Assembly (NCBI GenBank): GCA_023014365.1 | Contig: JAEBUN010000047.1 | Location: forward strand, 186,001 to 250,000 | From: Lepiota brunneoincarnata | Taxonomy: Eukaryota; Basidiomycota; Agaricomycetes; Agaricales; Agaricaceae | DNA: 64,000 bases | Reading direction: 5' to 3' | In this document: in pieces, positions 21,339-33,175 of the stretch | Numbering within the stretch: position 1 is the stretch's first letter | Layout: every line of letters starts with the position of its first letter | The notes under the pieces: model-generated | The model's input: only the letters and a program-made list of their open reading frames with translations | What the model was told of the DNA's origin: nothing | Database searches by the model: none | Translations under genes and position numbers: made by a program

Positions 21339-22787
21339 ATGGAAGAGGTTGTCTTCATCACAGCAACAGTAAATCGACTCAACAATGAAATAAAGCAACT
21401 CAACGCACAGCGTGCTGCTCTTCTGCGCAGACTCAATGAGCTACGTCGTTTCGTACCCCCAGAGACTCTTGCTCTCATATTTCACCACACTGATTCACCG
21501 CTTGTCCGCCTCGCTGCTGTCTGTGCACACTGGCATCACGTTGTTTGGACAACTCCTACGCTCTGGACTGACATCGGCCCTGTCCCTTCTCGCCGCAATG
21601 CCAGTCAGAACGATGCTGCCCTTCTCCGTCTCCACTTCGCTAACGCTTCTGCTCTCCCTGTGTCTCTTCACATCAGACTTGACAGACTCTCTTCCTCATC
21701 CTCTGCTCCATCTGAGGACATTCTCGGAGTCGCCCTTATCGAAAACTCTGCAAAGATAAGAGCTCTCTCGTGCACTTCAAGGTCTTCTATTCGCCGGCGC
21801 TGGGGCATGCTTGCTCAAAAGCTCGAATCTTCACACTTTCCCAGCCTCGAGCGACTCGTAATCAACCTGCCCAGCCCTCCGCTTTCCAACTACCACACCC
21901 CTCTTTTTCGTGCACCCAAACTCCACACTGTCTTCCTCACAGGGTATTATCCCTCACACGAGCTCTTCTGGCATCAGCTTACCGTCCTCCATCTCTCCTC
22001 CCTCGCCAATGACCAATCTCTCGAGATTCTCCTCCGCTGCCCAAACCTCATCCAGTATCACTGTGCCAGCGCCTACGAGTGCACCAGGCCCATCGACCCA
22101 GCCCTACACTCCCGCTCCCCAGTCGTTTTCCATCACCTCGAGGACTTCCAGTGGACCGGCTCCCTCGGCGCTTGGGACACCTTTCTCTACACCGTGGTCC
22201 ACATGCACAACCTCCATTGCATATCCCTCGGAAATACCTCTCCACTCACCCGTCCAGGGAACGCGTCCCGCCGTACCGACTTTTTCCACCATTTTAAACA
22301 CCTCTCCATTCTCGAACTTAATGTCTTTCATACCGCCCAAGAGTGGCTCGATATATTTTCCGCCGTTGGTTCTACGCTCCACGAACTCCGCATCGTTTGT
22401 TTGGGCGATAATGAACAAATGGCTTACCTTTTCCGCCAGCTCATTCGTTCTTATGACGAGAATAATGAGCACGAGAACTATCTCCCCCATCTCCGGGTCT
22501 TTCATGCCACGTTCGATATTCATCCCAGTCGCTTCGAGCTGCTTCTGGATGTTTTGAGTTCGAGGCGCGTTCGACCGATTTCTGTGAATTCTGACGAGAA
22601 CGACTGGGTGCGCGATCCGACGGTGGATACAGTCTATTGGGAACATCATACCAGACTTGAGCGTGCTGTCGTCAAGTATTGGCATTTGGGATTCGAATTT
22701 ATGCCTGCTGATAGGTTGGTTGTTGGCGTGCTGAGGGATGGGGGCTTGGAGTTAGAGCTCGGGATACAGAGCCTCCGGCAGTCCTAA
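21339..22787 (+). CDS. F-box-like protein, single exon
   Basis: Putative substrate receptor of an SCF ubiquitin ligase, in the style of the large agaricomycete F-box family. An N-terminal coiled-coil-like stretch (NRLNNEIKQLNAQRAALLRRLNEL) leads into the F-box-like motif FVPPETLALIFHHTDSPLVRLAAVCAHWHHVVWTTPTLW split around residues 43-85, followed by a leucine-rich region. About 482 residues from the ATG at 21339; an in-frame ATG at 21315 would add 8. No intron. The segment just upstream derives from a TatD relic, so the promoter may be acquired. Three decayed relatives lie in the window, near 30.2, 53.4-54.1 and 62.0-62.4 kb. Confidence 0.82.
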   Translation: MEEVVFITATVNRLNNEIKQLNAQRAALLRRLNELRRFVPPETLALIFHHTDSPLVRLAAVCAHWHHVVWTTPTLWTDIGPVPSRRNASQNDAALLRLHFANASALPVSLHIRLDRLSSSSSAPSEDILGVALIENSAKIRALSCTSRSSIRRRWGMLAQKLESSHFPSLERLVINLPSPPLSNYHTPLFRAPKLHTVFLTGYYPSHELFWHQLTVLHLSSLANDQSLEILLRCPNLIQYHCASAYECTRPIDPALHSRSPVVFHHLEDFQWTGSLGAWDTFLYTVVHMHNLHCISLGNTSPLTRPGNASRRTDFFHHFKHLSILELNVFHTAQEWLDIFSAVGSTLHELRIVCLGDNEQMAYLFRQLIRSYDENNEHENYLPHLRVFHATFDIHPSRFELLLDVLSSRRVRPISVNSDENDWVRDPTVDTVYWEHHTRLERAVVKYWHLGFEFMPADRLVVGVLRDGGLELELGIQSLRQS

Positions 22788-24283
22788 GATTTTTCTACCC
22801 TACCGCCTTTCAGAGGGTAAGGTAAAGGAAAATATATGTGAACGAGCTTGCAAGTTCTGAAATCTCTTTTGAGTACACCTGCCCGCCGTGTTTTAAATTT
22901 GGTTTTAGGATGTATACAGGGGATGCGGAGTGTGAATACACCGAGGGAGCCAGAGAGTAGAAGATGTGAAAGACGGGGTAAGAGGTGGATAACACAGGCG
23001 CCCAGAGACTGCTACACTGCGTGTTTAATCCCCAGAAGAAATCGTGAAAATGCGCTGCCTTATTTGGTATATCTTTCTGCATTTGGTAGCTCAACCAACA
23101 TATCTTTATAATTTTTCACTCAACCGGCACGCGGTATATACTCAAGAGCATTAGGGGATCTGATACCCTCAGACGATGATAAGTTTCTCGCTGGTTCTTT
23201 CGATAGGAATATCAACCACAATCCAACATCGGTATCGCACACCTACCCACTCCCCCTAGCCAACGCCATCTCCACTTGATCCAAGCAGCGAGTATCCCCG
23301 TGGTCCCCACCCTCCTCAGCATCTATAGTGTTACGGGCGGTCCCCCTCCCAGTCCAGAACTCTGAGTCGCGGTCACCCCTACCCAATGCACATGCCTCAA
23401 GGTCGCGACTTGACCACAACATAAAACATCTTGCACGAAAAGTACATAATCTGCCTCATCTGCCTTCTCCCGGCGGCAATACGACTACCCCCGTCAAGCA
23501 ACTTCAGGTCGTGGTGCATGTCCATGATATCCTTGATCCACCTTCATCCTTGAACGCTTCATGTATCATTCATTGGTATATGAATAGCAAAGATGGGCAC
23601 TTATGGTGCACGTTTTAGTGGTGCTTACAGCTGCTTTAACCTCAATTGCTGGGAATCCCTCACCCTCCGAAGTGAACTCCGCACGTCCCACCTTTATTGG
23701 CGACATAGAGCTCATCTTATAATAATTGTATTAAATTCGACACTCCTTTGAGGACAATCAAAAAAATCTCTCTTTGATTGTCCATTGATGATACCCCTCC
23801 CCTGGTCAAAATAGACAAGTTCTTAACTAGGTTTAAAGATGCGAAGTCCCTAACAGGTCCCGAGAATGCTGGGTACGCCACCGCTACGCATGTCCCTGAA
23901 TCATATCCACTTCGTGCAACGTTTACTTCATTGAGCTAGCGAAACCGATATAGTTCTACCCTAGTGCATTGCGGGGTAAGGCTGCCAAGCTCGAGAACAT
24001 GATAACCTACTTCACACAGTCTATTCAACACCTATTCAACACCGAGAGGGTTGTCCATAGAAGTAGACTTACGGCAAGCTGTGAGCGGTGGCCATGTGAC
24101 ACACTAGCGCCAGATCGCAGGACAACATGCGTTCTACACCATTCCATGCAGATCGGGCATATTGATACAATTTGTGCGATGGCAGCTGGTTCGTATCCGT
24201 GCTGCTTTGGTATAAAGCTTGAATGCTATTGACATGTTCTTGAGAAGACATCTAGCATTTATTTCGACCTCTTATTTGCCGCC
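22788..24283. other. Intergenic, 1.5 kb
   Basis: No gene recognised. It contains a perfect 11-bp inverted repeat listed separately and AT-richer stretches. Short frames show no domain. Confidence 0.45.
23752..23783. repeat. Perfect 11-bp inverted repeat (hairpin)
   Basis: GGACAATCAAA at 23752-23762 and its exact complement TTTGATTGTCC at 23773-23783, with a 10-nt loop. It lies in intergenic DNA away from a clear gene end. It could be a chance palindrome, a protein site or a remnant of a small element. Confidence 0.6.
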
Positions 24284-26545
24284 ATGAGGACACGTGTTCC
24301 AGTTCGCCAAATTCGGCCACTCTTTGGTATTGTCACTTTGACAAGCCTTGCAAATATAATGTGTTTTTCAGTGGCTTTCCAAGACCTCCAAAGTTCTTCT
24401 TTTGGCATCTTAACGGTTTTCAAGCTTTTCGCGATCCACCTACTTCCATCCGCCTCAATATATTTTCACTGCTCTTTTTGGCTGATATTCATTAACCGTG
24501 CTCAGTAAGATGCAGTACACATCATATCTCTTGGCTTGTACATTTATCTGAATTTCTTGCAATTCTAGGCTGCCAGTTTTGGGGGAACTACGTCCGGATC
24601 ACTTATCCTCAGACAGACCACTCCCGAACCCGACACCGTCAGACCGGCCACACTCCCCAAATCCACCTTCAGTTGGACAACCTCTGGAACAGTCACCCCC
24701 GGACAGGGAACGCGAGCGCGGCTACCCGTCGACCACCCGGGATTTCTTCAAAAAGCACCCGAAGTGCACTTACTTCTTTCACGGATTTGACCTCGTTTTT
24801 TCGCTGATTGAAATTGCTGGCCGTGCGTTGACTCCTTTCATTTATTTGCGGCTTCCTGCTCAGTGATTTTCAGTTGGTGTTTCTCTGGCCCTCCCCTTTC
24901 TCCTCGATTATTCCTACCTCATTTGGACGATTGCTGGACCTGCCACCATACACGCCATCCTAACATTCACCCTTGCCTTACTTCGTCTCTTCGATGTTTT
25001 GGTTTTTGCCTGGAATATCCGTCCCGGCAGGCAGAGCGGAAGGCCGCGACATGGTACACCCGATTCAAACCAATTGAAGGTTAACAATGAAACCTTTCGG
25101 GAAGCCATAGTCAGGATCATAAAGGAGGATTTAATCCTGCCACCCGCCACTATCCAAAGATTTAGAACGAAAAATCCCGTTGTACGAGTCGTGGGTAGGA
25201 TGCTCGCTTTGATTAGCGTTTGGTTCATGGTGATACTGGCCTTTTATGTGCTTCTTGTGCGCCCAGCCTTCATCCTGTTCACCGAGCATTTCACTCCGTT
25301 CAAGACGTATTGGGGGCCATCGGTGGCTTATTCAAGCTTTCCCAAAGACGTGATCCTCGTGAGTTTGGGTTCAGTCGCCGTCCACGACTAAATACTTTGA
25401 CCAAGGTTCTCCCAGCATTGTATACTGACCTTCCGTTTCTCGATTCAATCGTCAATATCACAGTGGCCAACCAACCCGTGAGGAGAGGTAAGTGAACGCC
25501 CAACTTCTCATCCTCGCCCCTTTCTCAATGGCGTATAAGATTGCGATTTCACGCCTTTCCAGGGCGCAGCCAACGTCACCGTAGTTATTTGTACGATACG
25601 TTCCATGAATTTCGTTCCCTGGGGATCTCCACGTTTAAAGATGGAGAACATCTACTCCGTTGATTTCTCGAATATCCCTGATTCTCCATCAGCTTTGTTT
25701 TATCTGGGACACGGAGGACCGGTTGAACGGGTGTTTGGAGCCACAGACCCAACCGTGCTTGTGCCCCGAGCTCGGCTACTCGGAACCATCACTGTATCAT
25801 ATCGACAAAGCCTATCGAATCGCGGAGCCGTGGCATTCGGGGTACCAAAGGTATGTCAGCAGCATTTGCGACGCGACTGGTGGTGATATAACGTGAATAA
25901 CAGTATCACGCATTTCCTGTTACGAACATACGTTCACTTTCGACCGATCCGGCTCCGCCCTCGGACGACGAACGAATTGCCTCGCTGCGCATCATTCCCG
26001 CTCCAACTCCACCAAATATCGTAGTAGAGCAGCAAAGTCCGGAGAACACCTTGGTTGATGGCTTTTCGTTCCTTGGTGGTGTCTGGACGGTGATGAATGG
26101 TGTTTTTGCGGCCACTTTTGGGGGCACTTTGTTGTTTGTTCTCACAGGTAAGTTCTGCGTGATGCCACCTTAGTCCATGGTTTGCTTATATCTTCGGGCG
26201 ACTGCTGATCCACTTATGAGTACAGGCCAGAAACCACTATCCATATTCGGTTTGGTTCACCGGTTCGTTGACCCCGTCGTTTCTCCTGGTAGCGAAAACA
26301 AAAGCCTATCGCTTGAAAATCGACTTGAGCAAGCCCGCACCATCGCACTACTCCGGGAACATATGTTGGACATTGATGGCAAAAAGGAAAGTCTACCGCC
26401 CCCGGACAACTCTGAAAGTACCGTATTCCAACGCCGGGATAGCGACCTCGAAGGAGGTCGGCCTGCTGATGCCGAGGAGAACGTGGCGATCAGCCCTGAT
26501 AATGGTAAGGGGGATAAGACCCAGCGATTAGCAGCGCCGGAGTAG
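24284..26545 (+). CDS. Hypothetical multi-pass membrane protein
   Basis: Seven-exon model: 24284..24504, 24569..24822, 24874..25358, 25406..25477, 25563..25850, 25904..26147, 26226..26545, giving about 627 residues in one open frame. Without the 51-nt intron 24823-24873 there would be an in-frame TGA. Hydrophobic segments occur near the N-terminus, around LGVSLALPFLLDYSYLIW, at AILTFTLALLRLFDVLVFAW, at LALISVWFMVILAFYVLLV, and late at GGVWTVMNGVFAATFGGTLLFVL. The C-terminal PLSIFGLVHRF followed by an acidic tail occurs in many uncharacterised agaricomycete membrane proteins, from memory of that group. The start follows a strong GCCGCC context; if exon 1 is wrong the protein begins later. Function unknown. 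Confidence 0.7.
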
Positions 26546-27666
26546 CACGAATGCAACGCGGATGCAGCACCCGCATAGCATCGCGAGAATACACGTATCA
26601 TACTAATGGGGCGCATGTATATTATATTATGCCGAGATGATAGTAATTTGCATTGCTCACAGCACGCACACCATTGAAGAGTAACTACCCTTCTAAACAC
26701 AAAATAATTGCGAGCACGGTCGAGTCCAACAACCGTTAGGCTTCAAGACCAACCAGGGATGTTCACTGAGTCAAAGCGATGCAAGAACGAGGTGAAATGA
26801 GCAGTAATTTCGAGATAAATGAGGCAGAGAAGATGTTTTGGAAGACTTTAGAGTTGAGATTTAATGAGAACGATTTCAGACGATTTAGAATACAGAAGAT
26901 GGGCAGTAAATTGACTGGTCCACAACTACAGATTGTACAGTCCTTAAATACGACAAAAATATGGATTTTTGATGAATATTTTGGAGCAGGAAGAAGATAA
27001 AAGAAGCAATCTCAAAAGTAAAGGTAAAGTACAGTAAGACAGCCTAAAACAAACACGAAACAGGGGTTAAATATATAGAGAATACAAGTACATTACCATG
27101 ACAGTGGGCAAGATGGAGAGAGGGAGAGGAGAGGGAAATAGATTCATGATACAACGAGATGAGACAGGAATGAAGAATTAAACATAAACTTCGAAACTGG
27201 AAGGTTGAAAAGAGGGAGGAATGGAGATGGATAGATACCAAGTCCAAGATACAGATGGGTAGCTCGACGACAGGCACTCCAAACGTTGTTAGCGATCCGG
27301 TAAATTAAAATCACAAGAGATTGACGAGAGGTTGCCGTTTTCATGGGCAACCGAACTCACAATCTCTACACCATCATAACTTTAGCGACGAGACAAGAAC
27401 TACTTCAACTTCGAAATGAAACCCTCATTTCAGCCGTGAAGCAATAATGACGTCGAAGAGTCCCGTGCAGCACCTGCTTCGCTATGTTGACTGAAAGCAT
27501 TAAAACCGAGAAGTTAATGGGCGCTAAAGGACCAAAGGGCATCGTTTTAAGCTTCTCATCGTCCTACCCCCACCTACCCCTCGCCATATTTACTCTGAGT
27601 CAGCCTGAGCGTTGTACAAGAACTCTACTTCACTACCGTCGAAGCAGAACCTACAGGTTGACAATA
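26546..27666. other. Intergenic, 1.1 kb
   Basis: AT-rich plus-strand and purine-rich tracts. The frame 26779-27000 has no domain and biased composition, probably chance. No gene recognised. Confidence 0.45.
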
Positions 27667-28549
27667 ATGAATTCTTCCTTCTTCCTGGCATGCATAATTG
27701 TCCTCCTGATGATTGCGCCCTTCTCCTCTGCGGAGACCCCAAAGATACAGACCCGAAACGTTACCGTGGATGATTCAGGCATGGACCCTGTTAGCGGACG
27801 CATGATTTCGTACTCGGGCTGGGACTTCGATTCCCCCAGTCCTGTGGACGGTGGCGTTTATAACGGAACGTGGCATTACTCCTCGGTGCACCCACTCCCA
27901 AGTTCCAATTTTTAGGTTAAGCTTATGTTGTTACAGTACGCTAGATTGTCTCTCAACGGTCATTCACCCACAGCGGAAATTGAATTCTTAGGTGTGTATG
28001 TTTCCTGCCGTTTAGGGTCTGGAACATCAAAACCCCTCCACAGGAAGTGCGGTTTACGTTTTTTGTGTCCTAGTCCCAGCCCAGCATGTGACGATGACTT
28101 TTCTTCTCGACGGGCGGGTGGCTGGTACCTTCACCTCATTTCCAAATGCCTCCAATACCGCCCCACAATACAACGTCACTGCCTTTTCATCCCAGCTTAA
28201 ACCAGGTCGCCACGTTCTCGTGATACGAAATTCGGACTTCACGGGTCGGACGACTATCAGATATTCACAGGCGATTCTTGACTCGATCGCTTACACGTGA
28301 GTATTGGCATGAAAGCTATGCTTATCCATTTCACGAAGCCGCGCTTGCAGATACGACCAAGAATCAGTCGATGCGCTCCCAAAAGAACGACGTCGTCTCA
28401 TTATTGTCCTCCTTGTGGGGCTCTCGCCATATATACTCATTATGGGGGCTCTTATCTTCTGGTTTGGAGGCATTCTTTATCGCACATTGCGTGATTTGTG
28501 CAAATTCATATTGTGGGAGCGTAACCTGCCACTTTACCAGTGGCTGTAA
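27667..28549 (+). CDS. Secreted, C-terminally anchored surface protein
   Basis: Four exons: 27667..27885, 27937..27991, 28044..28296, 28351..28549, about 241 residues. Signal peptide FFLACIIVLLMIAPFSSA, then TRNVTVDDSGMDPVSGRMISYSGWDF and GTWHYSS, a layout common in agaricomycete extracellular beta-sandwich-like proteins. Next come GSAVYVFCVLVPAQHVTMTFLLDG and HVLVIRNSD. Exon 4 encodes one transmembrane helix (IIVLLVGLSPYILIMGALIFWFGG, in two parts) and a short basic tail. Predicted type I plasma-membrane protein with an outer ligand-binding-like domain; ligand unknown. Splice phases are fully consistent. Confidence 0.72.
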
Positions 28550-30184
28550 GTAGGGTACACATTGACGTGGGAACGCTACCGTGATATATAGGTCCTAGAT
28601 ACGTATGTAAACACAGTTCTTATCCTCTCGCCTTCTGAAATGCAGATAACGTGCAGATTCACCCCCTGTACGTGTGGGATTACCTTGTAATCCTACCGGG
28701 TTTCAGGGAGCGGGCAGGGTGCCAGCTGGGAATGTAACTTCAGTGCCGTGCACTCGACACTTATATTCCACCCTCTTGCACCCGCCTGCCCCACCTTGTT
28801 GTGGGCAGATAGATATTCGTACTGCATGTGCTTGGGCAGATGTAATATATGCGCGGCTACTCCCTAAGGTCTAGTCCCGTAGCTTGTCAGATGTATGTTT
28901 CTTCGCAGGCCCATGACACGAGCCATAACTGTATTGGGTGCTCAATGGTATTCTAGGACCATCCCGGACCCTGTGAAGACATTCGCGTTTAAGCGCTTCT
29001 CATAAAAGGGTCAGTGCGAGGTGCAGCGTTTTCGTCCAGAACGCTACCCTTAGGAACTTGCACATTGCATAATTCGGCTGATTCTGCGGCTTTGACACAA
29101 AGTACAAATGGTCAATGGAATGGGAGAAGCAGTAACTCATATAACCATCAAACGGTGTAGTCCACGTAGAAGGATAGAGCCCGAGACCTCCGACTAATGA
29201 CCCAGACAACCTTTCCTGAACTCACTCGAACCAGCAAGTAGTGAATAAGCGGTTCGCCTGTCTCCGTATTTGGTGCGTCATTACTGCAGTTTACGGTGAA
29301 GCTAGCCCAGTCGTATGACGGTGGATTGGTACGTTGGAACGCCATTCTAACACAATACGGGCTTTTGCTGTGATCAATAGCCGATGAACTGCAATTTATC
29401 AACTTATTCTGAATATATCAAATTCAAATTAATACCAACCCTCAAGTGCAGTCACGTGGGCACCACTACGTGTTTAACGGTTGGCTTTTGTCTGCTCGTG
29501 AGCTCTCGCCCACCTGTTCTGACTGCATGACTGGGGGTTTTCTACACCTAGCCCATAACCAAACCGTCAATTCTCCTTAACCTCTCTAAATCGGATGGGA
29601 TACACCCCGTGGAACCAAACGGGCCGACATCTGCACTCTCTGCCGAACGCTCCCAGACCGCTGTCTGGGAACAAGTCGATTTCACCAACGGATCAGGGAC
29701 TGTACAGCGTATGCCTCCCTGGTAAAATTCGACCCCATCCATGAAACTCTGGGCCGATATAGCTCCTGCCGTTTGGGCTCCTCTCCCTAGCGATCTACCT
29801 GTCTGCCCCATGATCACCACTCCCTGCCTGCCCCTGGTGTCTCCGAGGACTTCTATCCGCATTAAACCAGTCATAGGAGTACCACGAGAGTCAACCAGAG
29901 CCTTTCTAACCAGACTGCTACTGTCGTCCCTCCCTTCTCTCCACCGTTACCACTGCGGCAAATGCCAAAGCTAGCACCACCGCACTCACCACGAAAATTG
30001 GTTTTAGTGACATCGAGGGAGCGCACCACTTACTTCGCGAGCTCGCCGGAATTCATGATAATGACAAATGCAATTAGCTTGCTCAACCCAGGGCCTTGAT
30101 GCCATACTCTTAACTTCATTCTGACTGCTCTAATCAACATTGTGCCTGCATTACTTGCCCCTGAGGCTTACTGGACAAGTTGCT
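28550..30184. other. Intergenic with a diverged repeat at 29630-29760
   Basis: No intact gene seen. Plus-strand bases 29630-29760 resemble 34160-34285: TAVWEQVDFTNGS here, NTVWEEVDFIDGS there. They are probably relics of one unknown coding sequence, and the two relics flank the LysM gene pair. Confidence 0.45.
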
Positions 30185-30310
30185 GTGGGCGTGAGAAATG
30201 ACTGGGTACGCGACCCTATGGATAACTGAGAAGAGTATAACAGACTTGAGTGTGCTGGTCAACGGTTAGCTGTAGGATTGGAATTCACGCTCTGTGATGC
30301 GCCCGTTGGA
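30185..30310 (+). pseudogene. F-box gene relic (C-terminal scrap)
   Basis: About 125 bases resemble 22596-22715 of the intact F-box gene. The region coding for ENDWVRDP is followed by a damaged copy of the HHTRLERAV segment and then GLEFT-like residues. Frames are broken by stops and indels. Confidence 0.55.
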
Positions 30311-31254
30311 TGACGCAAATTCGTTGGTAACACCGTATATTTCTCAAGGAAAATCCCGGTTCCGGGTTTCGTTATATCTCGCCTTGTAATTGTGATCACT
30401 GCTTATCGATCCCATTGCGATTGCTGTCTACATGTCATTCATGAATGCAACGCTATTCCATTCTCCAAGTCCAAATGATGACGGGCCCGAACAGAACTGC
30501 AATTGACACTCAAGAAGCCCGGATAATTGAAGTTACTGTACGCTGTGTGGCGGCGGCGATGGCAAGCGGACGTCAATTCACAAAGGAGCGTCTATAACCA
30601 CTTCCAGTTATCTCGACAACAGTGTCAGTATTTCTGCGAAATCTGTTTCAGACACACCAGTTGTCATTTGTGTGTTGGGGTGGGTTCCACACGCTTTCCG
30701 ATCTGGTCACAACAGCAGTCGGGCGATGAGTGTTATTTTGCGCCCAATTCACCCAGTCAGTCAGGGCGAAAGTGGAGAGGCGAACGCCCATTGCGAGAAT
30801 AGCCTGGAAGATCGTTCTTTCACAATTAGATCACCAAGACGGCTTTGGTATTCAGCAAGGGTGCTGAGAAGAAAAAATGTCCTTGTGATCGGCTTTCTAT
30901 CTTTCACATATGGATGAATCCACTAAGTTGAGGCGACCGTCCATTCTTGCAGCATAAATCTATCTCGGATGACTCGTGCACGTTGGACGAGATCCCTGCT
31001 CCTCGCCCCCACATCCTCTTCGTCAAGCTATCTGACCCTACTTGTGTGAAAAAAATCAATACGAAGGCGTCAAAATGGCGTAGCAGAATTCAGTGGGCCA
31101 GAACCCTCTGATCTTTGTACCGGGCGAGTTGTATGCAGTCTAGACAGGCAGCTTGATAACGTATTCGAGGGATTTGACCACCCAATAACGTACAAGATCC
31201 GGCAGTGACGTACCCCCTGTAATATGGGAACATGCAGCGATTGACATTACTCGG

Positions 31255-31285
31255 CACCTCAGGTTCTATAAAACCCATCATCTCT
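31255..31285 (+). promoter_or_regulatory. Conserved TATA-like box upstream of the LysM1 gene
   Basis: The sequence CTCAGGTTCTATAAAACCCAT is kept with few changes 50-70 bases upstream of both LysM start codons (here and at 33099-33119), while surrounding DNA has diverged. TATAAAA at the right distance suggests the core promoter. Confidence 0.55.
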
Positions 31286-31326
31286 TCCCCATATCCTTCA
31301 TCGCCTCCTCGATCTCAACAAGCAAC

Positions 31327-31836
31327 ATGTTCAACAAGCTCTACATCCTTGCCTTATTGGCCACCTCTGGTATTGTCGTTAGAGTTGGTTGACGCGCGTC
31401 TCGCTGACACTTGTGCTTGCAGCTCTCGGTCTCAGGATTTACATCCGTACTACATCTGCATTTGATGAATATTCTTGTTACTAACTCTGTTGCCCGTAGC
31501 CGTGAATGGTGCAGTTCCGATGAACCGCTACCGTAACTACCCTTGCATTTGATGAATATTCGTATAACTCATTCTCCTGCTTGTAGCCGTGAATGGCGCT
31601 GCTCGGATGGAGGCCTGCGACGGTACCTACCAGGTTCAACTCGGCGATACTTGTTATTCTATCGAAGACCACTTGGGCATATCTGACAAAAACTTGAGGG
31701 AATGCAACCCCTGGATTAATGAGAGTTGCACCAATTTGCATCCCGGCCAGGTTCGTTCATCTAACTCGAGCTTGCACCGTCCCACAGTTGATAATGGCTT
31801 CCTCAGATACTCCATTATACTAAACCCAAACATTGA
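31327..31836 (+). CDS. Secreted single-LysM protein 1
   Basis: Exons 31327..31369, 31423..31446, 31587..31750, 31807..31836; about 86 residues. The N-terminal MFNKLYILALLATSALG is a signal peptide. One LysM module follows, from ACDGTYQVQLGDTCYSI through NLRECNPWI to NLHPGQ, with four cysteines. LysM modules bind chitin or other N-acetylglucosamine polymers. Small one-module secreted proteins in fungi are often cell-wall or host-interaction effectors, but that role is inference. Intron 2 contains a second copy of its own acceptor and exon 3 start (see findings). Confidence 0.8.
31452..31612 (+). repeat. Tandem duplication of an intron end and exon start in LysM1
   Basis: GCATTTGATGAATATTC, then a pyrimidine stretch, then TAGCCGTGAATGG occurs twice, at about 31458-31520 and 31548-31610. 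Each copy ends in a usable acceptor. Only the second leads into the LysM frame. Confidence 0.75.
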
Positions 31837-33175
31837 AAGGCGTTGAGTATCAATGGGTACGTCATCGGTTTCGGTTCTTGGCCTGCCTAGATCTTAACGG
31901 CTTCTTTTCCTTCCAGTCTTGACGTGGTCGTGGATCGTGTACTAAGCGAAGCAAGTGATGATTGTGTCAGTAGTTTGTGTACTGTAATCGTGTGGTTTAG
32001 CTCGAATATGAATGAGTGTATTTCGATGGAGAGAGACCAGCTCGATGTACATGCGACTCACACCCTCGTCGCCCCCACCCATCCAGTCAATCACCCGTTC
32101 AGCGACGGATTACATCCGAAGTGATGTTTTCTCGCGCTCAACTTGGCGATTGCACAGACACCTTCGTTGTAGCAGCGATCAGGAAGTGCGCCATCATCTC
32201 CGTGAAATCACGTGGGCTTAAGATGATAATAAGTTTTAGCAACAGCGGGCGACTTCTTTGACTCTAATCGGCCAACAGCACCCCCGTATACCCATTTCTC
32301 GAAGAAGAGCCTGATTCTGGGTTCGTGCTATACCTCGCCTCGTGGTTCTATGCAGTATTCTAAGATTCCGTTATGATTATCTAAATGTTATCCGGGGATG
32401 TCAGGGTTTTCCATTCTTCAAGTCCCATTGGTGACGGGCCCGAACAACAAAACGGTCAGCGCGCAGAAGCACCAAGACCAGCTCAATTGTTATCCATTGT
32501 GTGGCGGCGGCGGCAAGGGGACGCCAGCTTGAGGAGTAGCACTCACAACCATTTTCAGTTCCTTGGACAGTGGCGCCCAAAGTTCGACGACATCCTTTCC
32601 AGGTATTGAAATCGGGGTGGCCAAATGTCACTCTTTCCAATCCGGTTATATGTAACAGGGCCACGCCTCGGCGGGTGTTATTTTAAGCCGCTTTCCACAG
32701 CTATAGGTACCGAAAGCAAAGCGAAAGTGGAAAGTCAAAGGCCTGTTGCGAAAGAAGTCTTTTGTGATCGGCTATCACGCACGGGCGATGAAGTCATTGG
32801 CGACCATCCATTCTCGTAGCATGAAATCTATGTGTCCCATGACCAGTGCGGATGCTTTGCTCCTCGCTCCCGCATTTCCTCCGTGAAAAATGGGCTGGAC
32901 ACTTACTCATAGCATGTCAATATTCATTAAACCAGAACCTTCTGATCTTTCTAGTATACATTCTATCTGAGTTGAATACGGTAGAGACAGGTAGCACGGT
33001 AACGTATTCTAGTGATTTGACGAAACACTTGTCTAATCGCCGGCAGTGACATGTATCTTGTAGTCCTAGACCATGCAGCGGTGGACGTTACTCGGTACCT
33101 CAGGTTCTATAAAACCCATTGCCTTTTCTCTGTATCCCCCATCGCCTACTCGATCTCCAACACTTAGCAACCAAT
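31837..33175. other. Spacer between the LysM genes
   Basis: No separate gene. The right part (from 32310) is the repeated upstream region of LysM2. A TATA-like box similar to that of LysM1 lies at 33099-33119. Confidence 0.55.

Larger units (their letters stand above)
30360..31850. repeat. LysM tandem unit 1
   Basis: Promoter-side sequence and gene repeat, with divergence, at about 32310-33720. Examples are GTGTGGCGGCGGCG at 30545 and 32501, and the GGTTCTATAAAACCCAT box at 31263 and 33103 upstream of the first exons. Unit spacing is about 1.85-1.95 kb. Confidence 0.75.

Noticed and set aside
24861..24866. In-frame TGA in the membrane-protein gene
   Set aside because: It lies inside a 51-nt intron (24823-24873) with proper ends; splicing gives a continuous hydrophobic segment.
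26779..27000. 73-codon plus-strand frame in an AT-rich stretch
   Set aside because: Biased composition, no domain, no neighbouring exon with matching phase.
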